7,319 nucleotides of DNA from the NCBI RefSeq assembly GCF_029933015.1, contig NZ_JAOZOZ010000078.1:1-7319 (forward strand), read 5' to 3'. Of this stretch, positions 7,319 to 7,319 are shown in pieces. Position 1 is the first letter of the stretch; every line of letters starts with the position of its first letter. The position numbers and the translations under genes were made by a program. This DNA is from Hydrogenimonas sp. (GTDB taxonomy: Bacteria > Campylobacterota > Campylobacteria > Campylobacterales > Hydrogenimonadaceae). The notes beneath the pieces were generated by a model, which worked only from the letters and a program-made list of their open reading frames with translations, did no database searches and was not told the origin of the DNA.

Positions 7319-7319
7319 A

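Overview
The window is a fully coding, four-gene stretch with every gene on the + strand. Base composition is high in G+C (roughly 60% by eye) with strong G/C preference at third codon positions. The first gene is a short asparaginase-domain protein whose start lies outside the window. The others are addB (483-2759), a multidomain PilZ-type signalling protein (2801-4669) and addA (4679-7318). The AddB variant without a P-loop, the single-domain asparaginase and the style of the PilZ protein suggest a GC-rich member of the Campylobacterota (Epsilonproteobacteria; for example the Nitratifractor/Sulfurovum/Hydrogenimonas range). This assignment is inferred from protein style and was not checked against a database.

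Layout. Bases 1-486 encode the asparaginase domain with all four recognisable catalytic positions. Its TGA stop overlaps the GTG start of addB (GTGA, 483-486), so the two genes are probably translationally coupled. addB ends at 2759. The 41-base gap that follows is AT-rich and holds a perfect TATAAT (2772-2777), the only good promoter-like element I see, placed to drive the next gene. That gene (622 aa from ATG 2801) combines a receiver-like domain, a PAS-like segment, a GGDEF-like domain that has lost its signature, and a YcgR-like barrel plus PilZ domain with a recognisable c-di-GMP-binding motif. Nine bases and a strong Shine-Dalgarno separate it from addA, which ends one base before the window end.

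How the genes work together. AddA (UvrD/Rep-family helicase plus RecB-type nuclease) and AddB (helicase-like scaffold without a Walker A, plus an iron-sulfur RecB-type nuclease) form the AddAB complex. AddAB resects double-strand breaks and prepares 3' single strands for RecA. The most unusual point is that a probable c-di-GMP-binding protein is encoded between the two subunits and appears co-transcribed with addA. Whether this is a functional link between second-messenger signalling and recombination, or only local gene order, cannot be decided from the sequence. I see no RNA genes, mobile elements, CRISPR arrays, convincing terminators or long repeats.
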